DNA from: Episyrphus balteatus | Taxonomy: Eukaryota; Arthropoda; Insecta; Diptera; Syrphidae | DNA: 64,000 nt | NCBI RefSeq assembly: GCF_945859705.1 | Contig: NC_079136.1 | Location: 55,690,094-55,754,093, forward strand | Reading direction: 5' to 3' | Position numbers and translations under genes: made by a program | Notes under the pieces: generated by a model | Database searches by the model: none | Told to the model about the DNA's origin: nothing | The model's input: the letters and a program-made list of their open reading frames with translations, nothing else | Shown: positions 23,778-35,480 of the stretch, in pieces | Layout: every line of letters begins with the position of its first letter | Position numbering within the stretch: the stretch's first letter is position 1

Positions 23778-25289
23778 CTTTACGGCAGTTGCTTCATTTC
23801 CAAAGATTTTCCTTTTCAATTGTCAATTTCATCACTTCCTGTGTAAATCCTCAACACGAGTGTTCAAATTTCTTACCAACTTCAGTGCAAAAACAATTTC
23901 TCATTCCATAAATTGATGCCATCAGATGACAATGTCCTTTGACACATTGTTCTCAATCTTTTCCCTGAATTCATTTCCAAGTAATTAATATCGACGTGTT
24001 GTTGAATTCAAACACTGACAAAGCATAGCTATTCCAATACCGATAACAAACCATACAAGATAGAGGAAATTCAAAATTTGACTCTTGTTTGACCGAAAAG
24101 CTGCAAAACATACTTCCACCGACACATTCAAATGGACTTTAATAGGTTGACCTGCGGTATAGCACGAAACAGAGTGTTGTGTTGAGATGTGGCTATATAT
24201 GAAAACATTCAAAAAGCAAAATCCTAGCATCAGGCTTTGGACTCGACTCCAAACGAGAGATAGGGTTGATCGGTCAGTCAGTGGTTTGGTGGAATTGGTA
24301 CAATTTTCTCCGAATACATTTTTAAACAAGTTCCATGCTATAGCTAGCCTCCGAATGGCCACCAATCTCGCTGCGGATTTAGACTGTCATGAATTCATTC
24401 ATTCGTTTATATGGTAACAGCCCAGTTCATTCCCTTGTGTCATCATCATATATAGTTGCTTTTGCTTGTGATATAGGTCGTGATGGTATACGTGCGTGGT
24501 GGGTGTGACTGGGACGGATATATGCACATTATTGAATGAAAATTCATTGACGATGGGTAAAAGATTTAGCAAATCATCAGTTGAGATTTTTGCGAGAGAA
24601 TTTTAATGTGAAAATCCTAGGATTATGGTGATTTACGTCCAACACGCTGTGACGCACGGAGAGAGATGAGAGTTAACCTATAAATTTTGGCAAAAAAAAA
24701 TACAAAAAGGATTAACAATGGTTTTGCATTTTGTCCCTTAAAGATTTTTTTTGGGGGATTATTTTGGGATTTGGACTCAATAAATATATCAAGGGATTTT
24801 CATATTGACAGAAAGAGACTTTATCCGAACCAAATGAAGCTTAAAAATACAAATTATGAGGTCTTTTGTGAAAGAACTTTAAGTTTCAATTGTTGCGAGT
24901 TGAATTGAAAATTAAATTAATAATTTCGAAAAAATTAAATGTTTTGGAGAGATATTTCCATAAGTCTTTAAAAATGCCTTTTTTAAATTTTTATGTTTGG
25001 GTTAAAAATTTTATATTTTGCTTTTAAAACTGAATGGAAGTTTATATTGGGCAGAATATATTTACATAATATCGGTATAACTCATTAACATAAAATATAA
25101 AATTATCATTCCCACAGTAAATTGGTTAATCCTTTAATCCAATTATATCAATTGTAAATCATTTAGTGAAGAAGGTGTTTTGGTGGTTGGTCAGCACTTT
25201 TAAAGTAAAATATGTTTAATTATATATTTTTTGAAGTTGATAAAACTATAATTGCTTTGTATGACCTTAAAAGCGAGCTATTTTTGAAA
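23778..25289. other. Unique, less AT-rich DNA; doubtful minus-strand ORF
   Basis: The minus strand has a 126-codon open frame at 23985-24365 with two hydrophobic stretches, but no family was recognised and neither splice sites nor a start context support it. The plus strand overlaps it with another open frame. Conserved noncoding sequence is a fair alternative. Confidence 0.25.
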
Positions 25290-25486
25290 AATGCTACTTT
25301 TGAAAAATGTTTGGATATATTTTACTAAGTATGTAGCTTTCCTGGTCCTTGTATGGCAAACCAAAAAAATCAATGATTTTTACACTTGAAAAAACATTTG
25401 TATTTTGTGGTTTTTAAGGTGAAATGAAACAAATCAACTTAAGCTTCTTCTTAAAGGAATGTGATATGGACCTCACTCAATCAAGT
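25290..25486 (+). repeat. Interspersed repeat F, copy 1 (inverted partner at 45.3 kb)
   Basis: The stretch containing 'tatggcaaaccaaaaa' and 'cttgtattttgtggttttt'-like text matches the reverse complement of 45305-45505 at roughly 80% over ~190 bp. No terminal structure or coding potential was found. Confidence 0.7.
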
Positions 25487-25593
25487 AAGAATTCTTAATC
25501 AAATCACTAACATTTGAGACACAATGCCCACACCAGTGGATTTACCTTTTCTATATTATAAATTAGAAGGGTCACTGTGGTTTATGCGTACTA

Positions 25594-26720
25594 TTTTTGA
25601 AGTTATACTTCTTATGGGAGGGTGGGTATGAAAATTTACTTTTTGACAAAAAATGCCACAGTACGGCAAACATAAAACACACAACACGTTGCAAGTTACA
25701 TGTTTCATGTGCCAAGTTGCATGTGGCAAGTTGCATGTGGCAAGTTGTATGTGGCAAGTTGCGTGTGGCAAGTTGCATGCAGCAAGTTACATGTGGCAAG
25801 TTGCATGTGGTAATTTCCATGTGGCAAGTTGCCAGGGTTGCAGAAAGCTCACATTTCAGCTCAGCTCACAGCTCAGCTCAAATTTGAGCTAGCTCAAATT
25901 TTGAACTAGCTCAGTTGAGCTGAGCTGAAAGTGAGCTGAGCTGAAAGTGAGCGCCCCCAACTTCCAACGCCTATATCTCGGAATTTTGAAGAAAATGAAA
26001 AAACAAATTTTTGATGCCAAAAGGTAGCGGGGACTCTAACCTACATTTGGGTACAATTCTCATCACTGTAGGTCCACGCATTCTCAAACCGGGAGAACTT
26101 AAAAGTAAAAAAAAATAGGCACGATTCTGAAAAAATAGGCATGATGTGGCGGTTTAACATGGAAGGCGATTTTTTAAAAATCTGACAATGTGCAAAGCGT
26201 AGGCCCATGACACAAGCTATCATTTCGCATCACTCCCAAAAATTGCTCTCAAGCGGTTTAGCTTCCAGGAGCGTTCAAACATTCGGGGATTTTTCGAAAA
26301 AAAAATTTACCCCAACTTTCAAACGCGATTTTCTCGGAATTTTGAAAAAAGTCGAAAAACCGGATTGTACCGGAATTTTTTTTATGATAAAAAAAGAAAT
26401 ATTTTACTAAAAAAATAGAAATATATTTACTATTAAAAAAACCAAGAGAAAAGATCACGAAAAATTATCTGGTTTATTTATAAAAATATCCATGTGTTAA
26501 AATAATTCCATTAATAACTAGAACCAAACATCTTAAGCTATGGTGTTTTATAAAAGTTTAAATTATCTTCATATTTCATTATATTCTCCAAATAAAAATC
26601 AATATATCCTCTCACCCATCACAGCTCAGTTCAGCTCACTTTACCTTAGCTCACCAATAGCTCAGCCCACCGACAGCTCAGCTCAGCTAACAGCTCAAAA
26701 TCGCTTGAGCTGTTTTTGAG
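25594..26720 (+). mobile_element. Composite repeat C, left copy: minisatellite plus AGCTC-rich hAT-like element
   Basis: The order is 'gaagttatacttct' end text, a 14-bp minisatellite, then at 25833 an element that starts CAGGGTTGCAGAAAGCTCA and is rich in AGCTC/GAGCT runs at both sides. It matches, in opposite orientation, the copy at 39163-41176. Its far end near 26700 is AGCTC-rich but lacks the CAGAGTTGC terminus seen in the other copy. At 26433-26436 it holds a single TTAA, the empty site of the piggyBac MITE present in the right copy. It is non-coding. Confidence 0.8.
25690..25832. repeat. 14-bp minisatellite (GCAAGTTGCATGTG)n
   Basis: About ten units of GCAAGTTGCATGTG with point changes. 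Since 14 is not a multiple of three, all frames give repetitive peptides, which explains overlapping open frames on both strands here. The reverse-complement array is at 40846-40990. Confidence 0.9.
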
Positions 26721-27498
26721 AAAAAAATTTATTAAAAAAAAAAAAATGATTTATTATTACATACAAATAAAACTTTAAATATTTTAAAAAAATCCTAAAA
26801 CTATTTTTTTCAAAATTTTATTTTTGGCTTATATGTATCAAAATCTGATTTATTGTTTAAGTTTTTTTCAACTTTTGGCTTCAGGCTCAGGTAAAATTCC
26901 GCGAAACGTCCACTTTCAATATACCAATTTGCCCAATCTTCTTTCTTTGTAAATACTTACCTGCTTTTTTTTCTTCTTCAATAGGCTAATTATAACCGAA
27001 ATGAGCTTATTTCTAAATTCAAAATGACATCCTGTACCAAGCCCATAAATTAAAATTCCAACGACACACCAAGAATACATTAATTTATTTCTATTTTTAT
27101 TTATTTGTAACATCATGTTTCTTTTAGAAAAGCAAATCTGATAAAAAAAATAATCCTGGTATACTTTATACCAACCTACTCACTCACTTTTTGGCCTTTT
27201 ATGGTGTAATTCATTTTCATGGATTAAAGTCGGTATGAAATTATTTTATCCAGATCTACCTTTCATTCCTTACATTCATATACAAAGAAATATTTCCTTA
27301 TATCTTATTTTCTACCGTGTTTTTTTTTTTTAGTCCTTTTGGTGTTTTTAACATTTTTTTTTCTTCTTTTCCCTTTTACACATAATATTTATTTAAATTT
27401 CAAGTAAATCTCACTCTTGTTGATTATACACTCAAAAAAATTATAATGAAACAAACTTTAAGAATAATTATTTACTCATGGTTATTTCTACAGTCATC
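26721..27498. other. AT-rich spacer, nothing recognised
   Basis: No gene or repeat terminus was identified. It is presumably intronic to the gene ending at 29144 if that gene extends this far upstream. Confidence 0.35.
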
Positions 27499-28190
27499 TG
27501 TGATACATGCCAAGGCACTGTGATATTTGCAAGTGTAGGTTGTGATATATAGTTTCTGGACTACTCAGTGTTTAGACCTACTGGTAACCTGTGATTCTTA
27601 CCGTGGAAAGCAGTGCAATCTATGATAACTCTGTCCAAGAAATTGTGATAGTAATCAGAGTAACCTGTGATACAACCAACAGCAGTCTGTGATAATTTTC
27701 CGAATACCTTCATTTTCATGCATACCGGAGCATCTCATGATATATATCAAGGTTATCTTTTATAATTACCTTACCAACCTTTCAAACTTAAAATAGCCAT
27801 TTGTGATATGTAAACAAATAACCTGTGATATTTATTTGGACATTTCGTGATACATGATGAATTCCTGTGTAACTAATGATAATTGAAAGGGAAATAAGCA
27901 ACAAAACTGGATTAATGCGTGATATATTCCCGGATAACCTGTGATAAGTAAATGTGATAATTATGAAATTCGTGTCACATCCTAGAGCAATTTGTGATTT
28001 ATGCCAAGGGAACCTGTGATACGTACAAACGAGCACACTAACCGGGGCAACTATAGGGATACTTTCTGGAGCGTTTCGGCACTATACCGATGTAATTTGT
28101 GATACTTGCCAGGATCTGTTAAATCCTTGATATAAATCCGTGATACAAACCAGTATGCAATCTGTGATATTTCCAAAATAACCTCCCAAA
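27499..28190. repeat. Degenerate 22-bp tandem array with TGTGATA core
   Basis: TGTGATA recurs many times, often 20-24 bp apart, with partial consensus TGTGATAtttgccaaggaacc. Clear spacings of 20, 22 and 22 bp are seen at 27499-27560 and 27800-27850. Units are diverged, so it is an old minisatellite. It lies about 0.8 kb upstream of the terminal exon. Single diverged units reach about 28330. Confidence 0.65.
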
Positions 28191-28953
28191 TTCACTGATA
28201 AACCTGTAAATAAGTTTTTTATACAGAAATAAAACATTTCTTTCTCTAAATTTAATTTTACAAATACTTTTTGACCAGTGTATAAACGTGTGATACCACC
28301 TGTTGTTTCCTGTGCCAGATTGTGGTTTTTCACTAAAAAAAAAAAACGAAACCTCCTACTTTCTCTCAGAAAGTGATTTTTTTATTTTTATTTTTTGTTA
28401 AGTACGAGTATCTTGTCCCATTTTTACGTCAAAACCAATATTTGACATTCTAAGTCCCATGACGGTGTCATGGTGTGTCATTGATGGAGGTATAGTGCCG
28501 TCGAGTATGGGTTTTGAAAATAAAGTATATCCAATTATTTTCACACTTCGATGCTGATGTTGATGGTGGATGCTGATGGTTTAGCTGGTAGTAAAAATGA
28601 TATGTCCTTCGGTTTGTCAATGTCAAAATGATTATTTGGTGCTGTCACCTTTTGCAAGGACGCATTAAAATGAAAATGAAAGAGAAAAAGAAAGAAGAAA
28701 CAAAAAAAAAAGATTAAGCATAAGTAAGTTATTTAGCATCAATCAATGTCTTGAAAAAAGTTAATTTATCCTCAAGGATATGCCTCATAGATTAGGTACA
28801 GGTATTTTGGCAATTTTTGTTGTTGAAAATTTAGGTTCTTTTTGGAAATAATCGATTTTATAGAATTTTCTATATTTTATACAAAAAAATCCAATTTTAA
28901 ATATTTAATAAATTAAATAAATGTTTTTTGTGTTTTTATTTTTTTACTTTCAG
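28191..28953. other. Putative intron upstream of the terminal exon
   Basis: No coding was recognised. The 3' end is a strong polypyrimidine tract and acceptor, TTTTTTTACTTTCAG, ending at 28953. Confidence 0.5.
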
Positions 28954-29144
28954 ATGTTAACAATAACACATCAACAAAAGCATACGCAACCGATTGGACC
29001 CAAAACGTAACGAATAGAAATTATTTTGAACAACAATATTTACATCGTTCACAATCAGCAACAACAACTGAAAAAAGCATAAGAACAAATAACAACAACA
29101 ACAACTCTAGTCATAATAGTAATACCTACATATATTTTTTCTAA
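28954..29144 (+). CDS. Terminal coding exon of an unidentified gene
   Basis: A textbook acceptor (long T-run then TTTCAG) is followed by a frame open for 62 codons to TAA at 29142-29144. The first two bases complete a split codon, so the upstream intron would be phase 1. The peptide contains NYFEQQYLHRSQS, then a Thr-rich stretch, six consecutive Asn and an NTYIYFF end. Polar, Asn-rich tails are common at the C-termini of insect signalling and scaffold proteins, but I do not recognise this one. AATAAA signals follow at 29167 and 29206. An alternative phase-0 reading starts MLTITHQQKHTQ and stops after 18 codons. Upstream exons were not found in the window. Confidence 0.6.
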
Positions 29145-31747
29145 CATTAAAAAAGAAAAAAAACAAAATAAATCATTTTTATTTAAATTTTATTTATTTT
29201 CTATAAATAAAAAAAAAGCTTTAGCACAGTAAAACTTAAAATAACAAAAAAAAATATTAATAATAAGAAATCGCTGAAATAACAAGTTTTTCATTAGTTT
29301 ATGAATTTATTTGCAGAGCGTTTAAAGTGAAAAAAATATATACTCATTGAACATGTAAATAAAATAAATTTAATAAAAACAAAAGTTGAATAAAATAAAT
29401 AAAGACATAAATATTTTAAAATTAAATTAAAGCATAGACCATAAAAAAAAAACGTAATTAAAAAGTATAGGCACTTCATTTGCTTTGTTAATAAGAACAG
29501 AAATGCAGGGTGATCTATTTTCATTGAACTTTTATGAGAATGTTTGAAAAAAAAATTATAGGTCAAAATCAAGGAAGTAATTTTACTTTGTCTTATGGTT
29601 AAATGGTCAATTGATCGGTATATCGGTTCATAAACTGGCACAAAAATTTGTCCGCCAAACACCAAAAATAGCATTGATCGAATGTTCTTCGGAATGATGG
29701 TAATCTCCACAAAACGACTTTTGGGGACAGCAAAAAGTATCAATTTGAATGATACAATATTAAATGGATTTATTTCGGTATTTAAGGACCAATTTCTACA
29801 ACAAAAAAAAAAAACTTAGGCTATAAGTGGTTTTTTTAAAGTTTTTTTTTAAACTTTTTTTGCAATGATATACCTAAATATCGTCGGTTTAAGGGAAAAA
29901 CTCATTAACTGCTATTGAAATCTTATGTAGTTAGTGAGTTTTTCCTTTGGACCGACGATATTCCAGTAATAAATAAATATGATTAAATAAAATAGCAAAA
30001 ACAGACAAAATTATGTCGATAAAACTACATTATTTATTCAGAATCCTTAAGTGTTCCCGGGAAGGATGTTCCCGGAAACGACATTTTGGCCAACATTGTT
30101 TTAAATTTTTTATCTGACAATAATGAAATATTATTGAGTTATATTGTAGAGCCCTCGATTTTTTATTAAAATATCACCAAAAAAATAAAATTTTAATCTG
30201 AATACATCCCATAGCAAGCGTTCCCAGAATGCAGTTGTTAACAACTGATGAAACTGAAACTTTGTCTATTTCTTCTTTTCTTAACCGCAATAGGTCAGAA
30301 AAAGTTTTAATTCATTTGAATTAATTTTGTCGTTAAAAATTAGTTCTTGTTTTAAGAAAATAAACTGGGCTTTAATAATAAGTTTTTTTTGTTTTTTAAA
30401 TGATATGAATGTGAAAAAAACAACTTAAAAAACGAAAAAAAAAAGCATTTGATGCAAAATTGCGGAGAAACTGTTATCCGCAAAAAAAGTTTTAATGGCA
30501 AACTAAAACTGTAATACATTTGATTGTTTTAAAAAAAATCTTACGAATCGGACGTAGTTTGGCAAAGATAAACCATTTAAGTGAAAAGAGACCAAAAATC
30601 ATAAAAACCGTAACTCGAAAACAAGAAAATTACCTCTCAAGTTTTTTGTCTTAAAGTGACCTTATGAATTATAGGTTTTCATTTAGGACGGTGACTGTGG
30701 GACACCCTGCATACAAATATTCAAAAGATTAGATTTGACCTAAGCGTGTGATTGCTCTTGGATGAATTAACATTAAAATTTAAAAATTTTAAATTTTTGG
30801 TTTAACCAGTTAAAATTTATTTTAAAATTTTTGGTTTAACCAGTATCTAAACTGTTTATTTTATTAAAATACACGTATAAATAATTGAATTAAAAGTTTT
30901 ATCGAATTCCTTAATTTTTTTAAAATGTCACTTAGAACATTGTAGCAGGAAAGCGTCGATATGTTTTAGAATTTTCAACTCCTAAAATTAATACATTTCC
31001 TGGGAATTGTATATAATAACACACTTCACTAGAAACAATTAAAGTGGAAATGAAAATGGAAAACCCTCGTTGCAAAGCATTTTAAAAATTGTTTCAAAAT
31101 ATAAAAATTTTAAATTAAAAAAACATGTAAAAATAAGATAAAAAAAAAGTGAATTATTTTTAAACTAAAAAAAAAATAAGAAAAATGCAGTCAATATGTG
31201 GTTTTGTTTTATTCATTTTTATATTCGTAATCGAATTGAAACATGCCAAATTTTTATCAATTTTTTCCAGTGACCTAGTAAGGACTATTTATATATATTT
31301 TTTTGTTCCTAATGAGAATTTTAAGATTTGGGCATTATTCTTGGAATAAATACGTTTTAAACTTTTTATTTGTTGAAACCTTATTTTGAATTTTATCAAT
31401 GTTCGTCTTTTTTTCCTAAAAATTTGACCGTTTGTCCTTACATTTGTTTTTTGCCCCATTAAATCAAAGCCAATTTAAGGTAAAATAGACAAATTTGTGA
31501 GAAAATTAGCGAAAATATTATAGAAGAAACATTAAATGCAAAGATTTTGCATCAATTTTTTTTTTTTTCAATGCACATTTTTTGTATTTCTACTAACATT
31601 TTTTTAATTTTTATTTGGAATATGAGTTCCCTTCCAAAGGACCGCTGCAAATATACCAATAATTTATCGTTTCTAAGCAAAATAAAAAAATTGAAAGTTC
31701 ATTTATTATTCTACGGAAAACTGTAATTTCTGGTTAAGATCTATTGG
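29145..31747 (+). other. Probable 3'UTR and downstream flank of the terminal exon
   Basis: This is extremely A/T-rich, with AATAAA at 29167-29172 and 29206-29211 and many more after. The 149-codon minus-strand open frame at 29294-29743 has no motifs and is not called. The hairpin at 29877-29962 lies in the extended 3' region. Further on (30.0-31.7 kb) nothing specific was seen beyond a small duplication, 'atttttggtttaaccagt' twice at ~30795 and ~30825. Confidence 0.35.
29877..29962 (+). ncRNA. miRNA-precursor-like hairpin
   Basis: A 34-nt arm starting AATATCGTCGGTTTAAGGG (29877-29910) pairs along its entire length with 29929-29962 across an 18-nt loop, if G:U pairs are allowed. All mismatches to perfect complementarity are G:U on the plus-strand transcript; on the minus strand they would be A:C mismatches. 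That asymmetry fits a structure kept in RNA on the plus strand. It lies ~730 bp past the stop of the terminal exon on the same strand. No known miRNA seed was recognised, and a foldback-element remnant is the alternative. Confidence 0.4.
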
Positions 31748-33895
31748 AAATAAAATGCACGACTGGGTCGAACGAACTTGCTCTAAAAGTTAAAGTTGCT
31801 TAAATTTTTAAGACTTTTTATATAGAAATTTGGAAAAAAAAAAATAAAATTCGTTTAAAAAAAAATAAAATCTGGAATTAAATTGTCCTCCAAAACAAGT
31901 ATGCAGTTTTAATTGATATGTGCCCTTAATTATGAAAGTGGACTAAGTCACTCCTAAAAATGCCATCAAATCTACCCCAAAAATAATTATTATTTGAGGG
32001 ATAAAGTTTATTTTAAAGCGAAATTGCAGTAAATAAACTTCTTTATTGCTCCTCTAGTGATTTCATAAAAGAAGTATAATGAAATCGTTATAAGAAAATT
32101 ATTATGTAAGTTTTTCTTTAAACAATACAAATAGTGACTTAGTCCACTTTCATAATCATGGTCACATATATTAACATGCATTTTTAGAAAAAAAATTTTC
32201 AAAATCGTTAGAGCCGTTTTTAAAAAATCTAATTTTTTATAAATAATTTTTTGGAAAAAAAGTTTCAAAATAAAATTGGTATGCCATTTGTAGAAATCAC
32301 TAATCAACATCTAAAAACAAAATTTCAAAAAAATTCAATGTCCCGTTTTCGAAAATTTGATTTTTCAAAAAAAAAATTTCAAAATTTTTTAAAAATCCAA
32401 AAATTATTTGTTTGGTAATATTTTTGGTTTCTATTTAAATTATGTAAATGCTTCTTCAAAAAAGTTTCGTTGAAATCGAATAAGCAGTTTCGGAGATAAT
32501 CGGATTTGAAAAAAAAAACGGTTCTATGGTAGGTACCGTTAATAATGATTTTCAAACAAAAATTTTTTCATTGAAAGATAGACCTTAGCTTAAAACTAAC
32601 ATTTGAATTTCTTAAACAAAATAGTTTGAGCAGTTTTCGAGATATTTTGATTTAACTAAAATCGGTATATGACAAGTAGGGGAGAGTGGGGCCAAATGTA
32701 ACACTTTTTTCTAAAATCGATGGTTCTCCTACAAATTTGAAAGTGGGTCAACCAGACCTTTTTTAAATTAAGGACCCATGTTTTAGCTCCAAGATCCATC
32801 ATAAAAATTTAGCAAAACATAACGGTAATGTTGAAAAATAAAGCTTCCAAAAAAAAAATCGTGTTGTTTCAACTTACCCCACATACGGGGCAAAGTGTAA
32901 CACATACCGGGGTAGGTTGTACCAAGAACTAAAAATAAGAGAAAAATACCTTTATTTGTTTATATTTATTTATTTTTAACTAATAACAATAAAAACAAAC
33001 CTCAGTCATGAAATTTTGGTGCAAATTTGTAAAAAGTGGAGCAAATCCAAGATTTCCAGAGAAAATTTGACAGTAGTCTTAAATAAAAGTTATTCGAATT
33101 CATAAATTGTTTTATAAGCTTTATGAATTCAAGTGGTGGTTCAAAAATGTGTTTCCAATTTCAAAATAAATACAAATTCAATTACAAGCATTCATATTCA
33201 GGGTTGTTAATTATATTAGGTAAACAATTTTTCAGTATAGGTAGGTTTTTACATGGTACAACTTGCCCCGGAAAAATGTTACAACTAGCCCCAGCATGAA
33301 ATTTGGCACATAAAATCAATTTAAAAAAAAAGCGAAACTGATATAGACTTAACATATACACGCAATTTGAGCCAAAACACAGTTGCATATAACAAAAAAA
33401 CACTTAGCACTCTATCTTTTTCGGGTAAAGAGGTAGACCAAAAATAAAATTAAAAAAAAAAGTTACAAACATGCATTTTTTGGACACCACTTGTGTAACT
33501 TCTCACCCTGTCGTCTAATCTTCATCTGAAGAAAATGTGCCGGTAGATATGCAAAAATTGAGCATTTTTCTCCTTTACGCGTTTCTTAATATTGAAAGGA
33601 ACATCGCTTTTTTTAGCTGTTAATTCTTACCCCTGTTACATTTAGCCCCACTCTCCCCTACCGTTATTTTTGGTCCAAAAAATTAATTCCAAAAACCCCT
33701 CTGGAGATTCGCCAAATAACGCTACATACCAAGTTTGACATTAATTGGTCCATCCGTTTAGGCTGTAGCTCCTTATACAGACAGACAGACGGAATTCCGG
33801 GACCCACTTTTTTTGCCATTGTCTACCATCGTAATGTTATGGAAAAAATGCTATCTCAACTTCTTTTTGTACGAATGCATAACTTGATATATAGT
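31748..33895 (+). mobile_element. Family-A element copy A2, interrupted and truncated
   Basis: It starts 'aataaaatgcacgactgg' and matches copy A4 (57261-58807) closely, including 'gtttaggctgtagctcctt', a short (GACA)3 run and 'gacccactttttttgcca'. A 980-bp TA-flanked element (32679-33658) interrupts it. The 3' terminus 'acctatatcgcaagtaaa' seen in A1 and A4 is missing. Its tetranucleotide run is the shortest of the copies. Confidence 0.85.
32679..33658. mobile_element. TA-flanked DNA transposon nested in A2, 980 bp
   Basis: The inverted ends are GGGGAGAGTGGGGC-CAAATGTAACA and its complement with one difference (C versus T), ~25 bp. TA flanks both ends (32677-32678 and 33659-33660). Copy A4 of the host repeat has a single uninterrupted TA at 57935-57936 in the same context (GACAAG-TA-CCGTTATTTTT), which is the empty site. 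The interior repeats the end motif in part (CGGGGCAAAGTGTAACA, near 32886) and has no transposase frame. TA duplication indicates the Tc1/mariner/IS630 group, non-autonomous. Confidence 0.9.
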
Positions 33896-35480
33896 AAATT
33901 GTAAATAAATAGTTGATTGTAGTAAAAATGGCAAAGAATTATAATTGTGTGCATTAGTTTTTCAGATACTTTTTCCATTGCATTTTTCATGTTCTATGTC
34001 AATGTCTACTTTCATCTTTAATTTTTTATGCTTTTTTCCTTTTTTCGAGTAATGTTATAGTTAATGTTACTTAAAACCAAGGCAAAACCGAAATCGTGTA
34101 AAAACCGCAAAAACCAAGACGAGAGCGAGGCGCCACAAGAGACGTCGAAAAAAAAAACAAAACCAACTATTGACATAAAATTATTCACAAATAAAAAAAA
34201 GTTTCTAAAATTAAATCTCATATAATTAAAAAAAATAATATTTATATTAAGAAATAATAATAACATATGTATATCACTTTTTGTAAACATACAAACAACT
34301 TTAATTAGATAAATTTACTCGATCAAGTCGACCAATAACATTAAAACTAAATAAATACTATCAAATAAAAAATAGAACATTATCATACTTAAAAATAAAA
34401 AAAAAAAACAAAAATTAGATTAAAATTAAAATAATATTTAATGCAAAAAAAGCTTATTAGTGATACTAATTTTAATATGAACATAAAACACATTTAAATT
34501 ATTAAAAAAAAAAGAAAATATTTAAAATCGTTAAATATTTAAATAAATAAAATTTTAAATCAGTTATAAAATTTGAGTATATTGGTTACTTTGCCAAGTT
34601 TATTTATGTTTTGTTATTAAATTTATTATATATCATTAGATTCTTATAGAATTATGTTAAATGAAAATAAAAAACAAAAAAATACGAAAGCAAACAAACA
34701 AATTAGTTGTTGCACATTTTCAAATCTGTGATTTCTGTGTCGCAAAAAAATTTATGAATAAGAATTAAATAAAAACAAAATTAATTCATAAAATTGAATT
34801 TGTACATAAATTTTCACTTTCTACCCCAAAAATATTAACAAAAAAAAAAATATATCATCATTTAATTAATTTAAATTGCTGCATAAATCCACCTCAAGAG
34901 TTCTATTTTTTTAGCTATGTAAGAACACACTATCGACGAAAAAAAAAATATAAAAATTATTTAAATAAATTTAACACCATGCCACATAATAAAAATAAAT
35001 ACAAAAAAATGTTCACATTTTAATTAATCATAGGGTAGGTTTACCTACGTATTTAAAATCCACAACATCTAAACACAAAAAAAAAACATTAAATAATTCT
35101 CAAAAAAAAAAAAAATTAATAATAAATAGATAAATATTAATCTTTTAGTTTTTCGTCTAGTGGCAATAAGTAAAAACAAACCAAAAATGAAAACATTTAT
35201 ATTACAAACAAAAATAGTTAGACTATAATTTTATGTTATTTGTACATTCTCAATAAAAAAAAAAAAATAAGTTAAAATCTTGTAGCTAGAGAAAATTTCA
35301 CAAACAAAAAACAAGAACAAAATAAATACAAATATAACAAAAAAAAAAATATATAAAAATTAAAAATAATAAAAAATAAATAGCTATTAATATGAAAAAT
35401 CGTTACATCATCAATTTTAAGTTTTTAATTTTAAAACAAATAAATATATATACAAATTTTCAAAATATATTATAAATGAG
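33896..35480. other. Extremely A-rich stretch with a short GC-rich patch
   Basis: A-rich text with many AATAAA and AAATAAAT words resembles a long insect 3'UTR read on the plus strand. A patch at 34075-34160 (AAAACCGCAAAAACCAAGAC, GCGAGGCGCCACAAGAGACG) is open in two plus frames, one giving RARRHKRRRKKKQ before a TAA at ~34177, the other ending near 34222. A weak acceptor-like TTATAG precedes it at ~34060. It could be an alternative last exon, but frame and acceptor are not settled. Confidence 0.3.

Noticed and set aside
23985..24365. 126-codon minus-strand ORF with two hydrophobic stretches
   Set aside because: No family recognised, an overlapping open frame on the other strand, and no start or splice signals that would decide it.
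25690..25832. Short regular repeats that might be taken for a CRISPR array
   Set aside because: Repeats are adjacent without spacers, diverged, and in a eukaryotic context.
25556..25892. Overlapping ORFs on both strands with ATCHMQLATCNL-type repeats, and the matching set at 40772-41094
   Set aside because: A 14-bp minisatellite keeps all frames open; no non-repetitive coding is attached.
29294..29743. 149-codon minus-strand ORF
   Set aside because: A/T-rich Phe/Leu/Tyr composition in a probable 3'UTR on the other strand; no motif.
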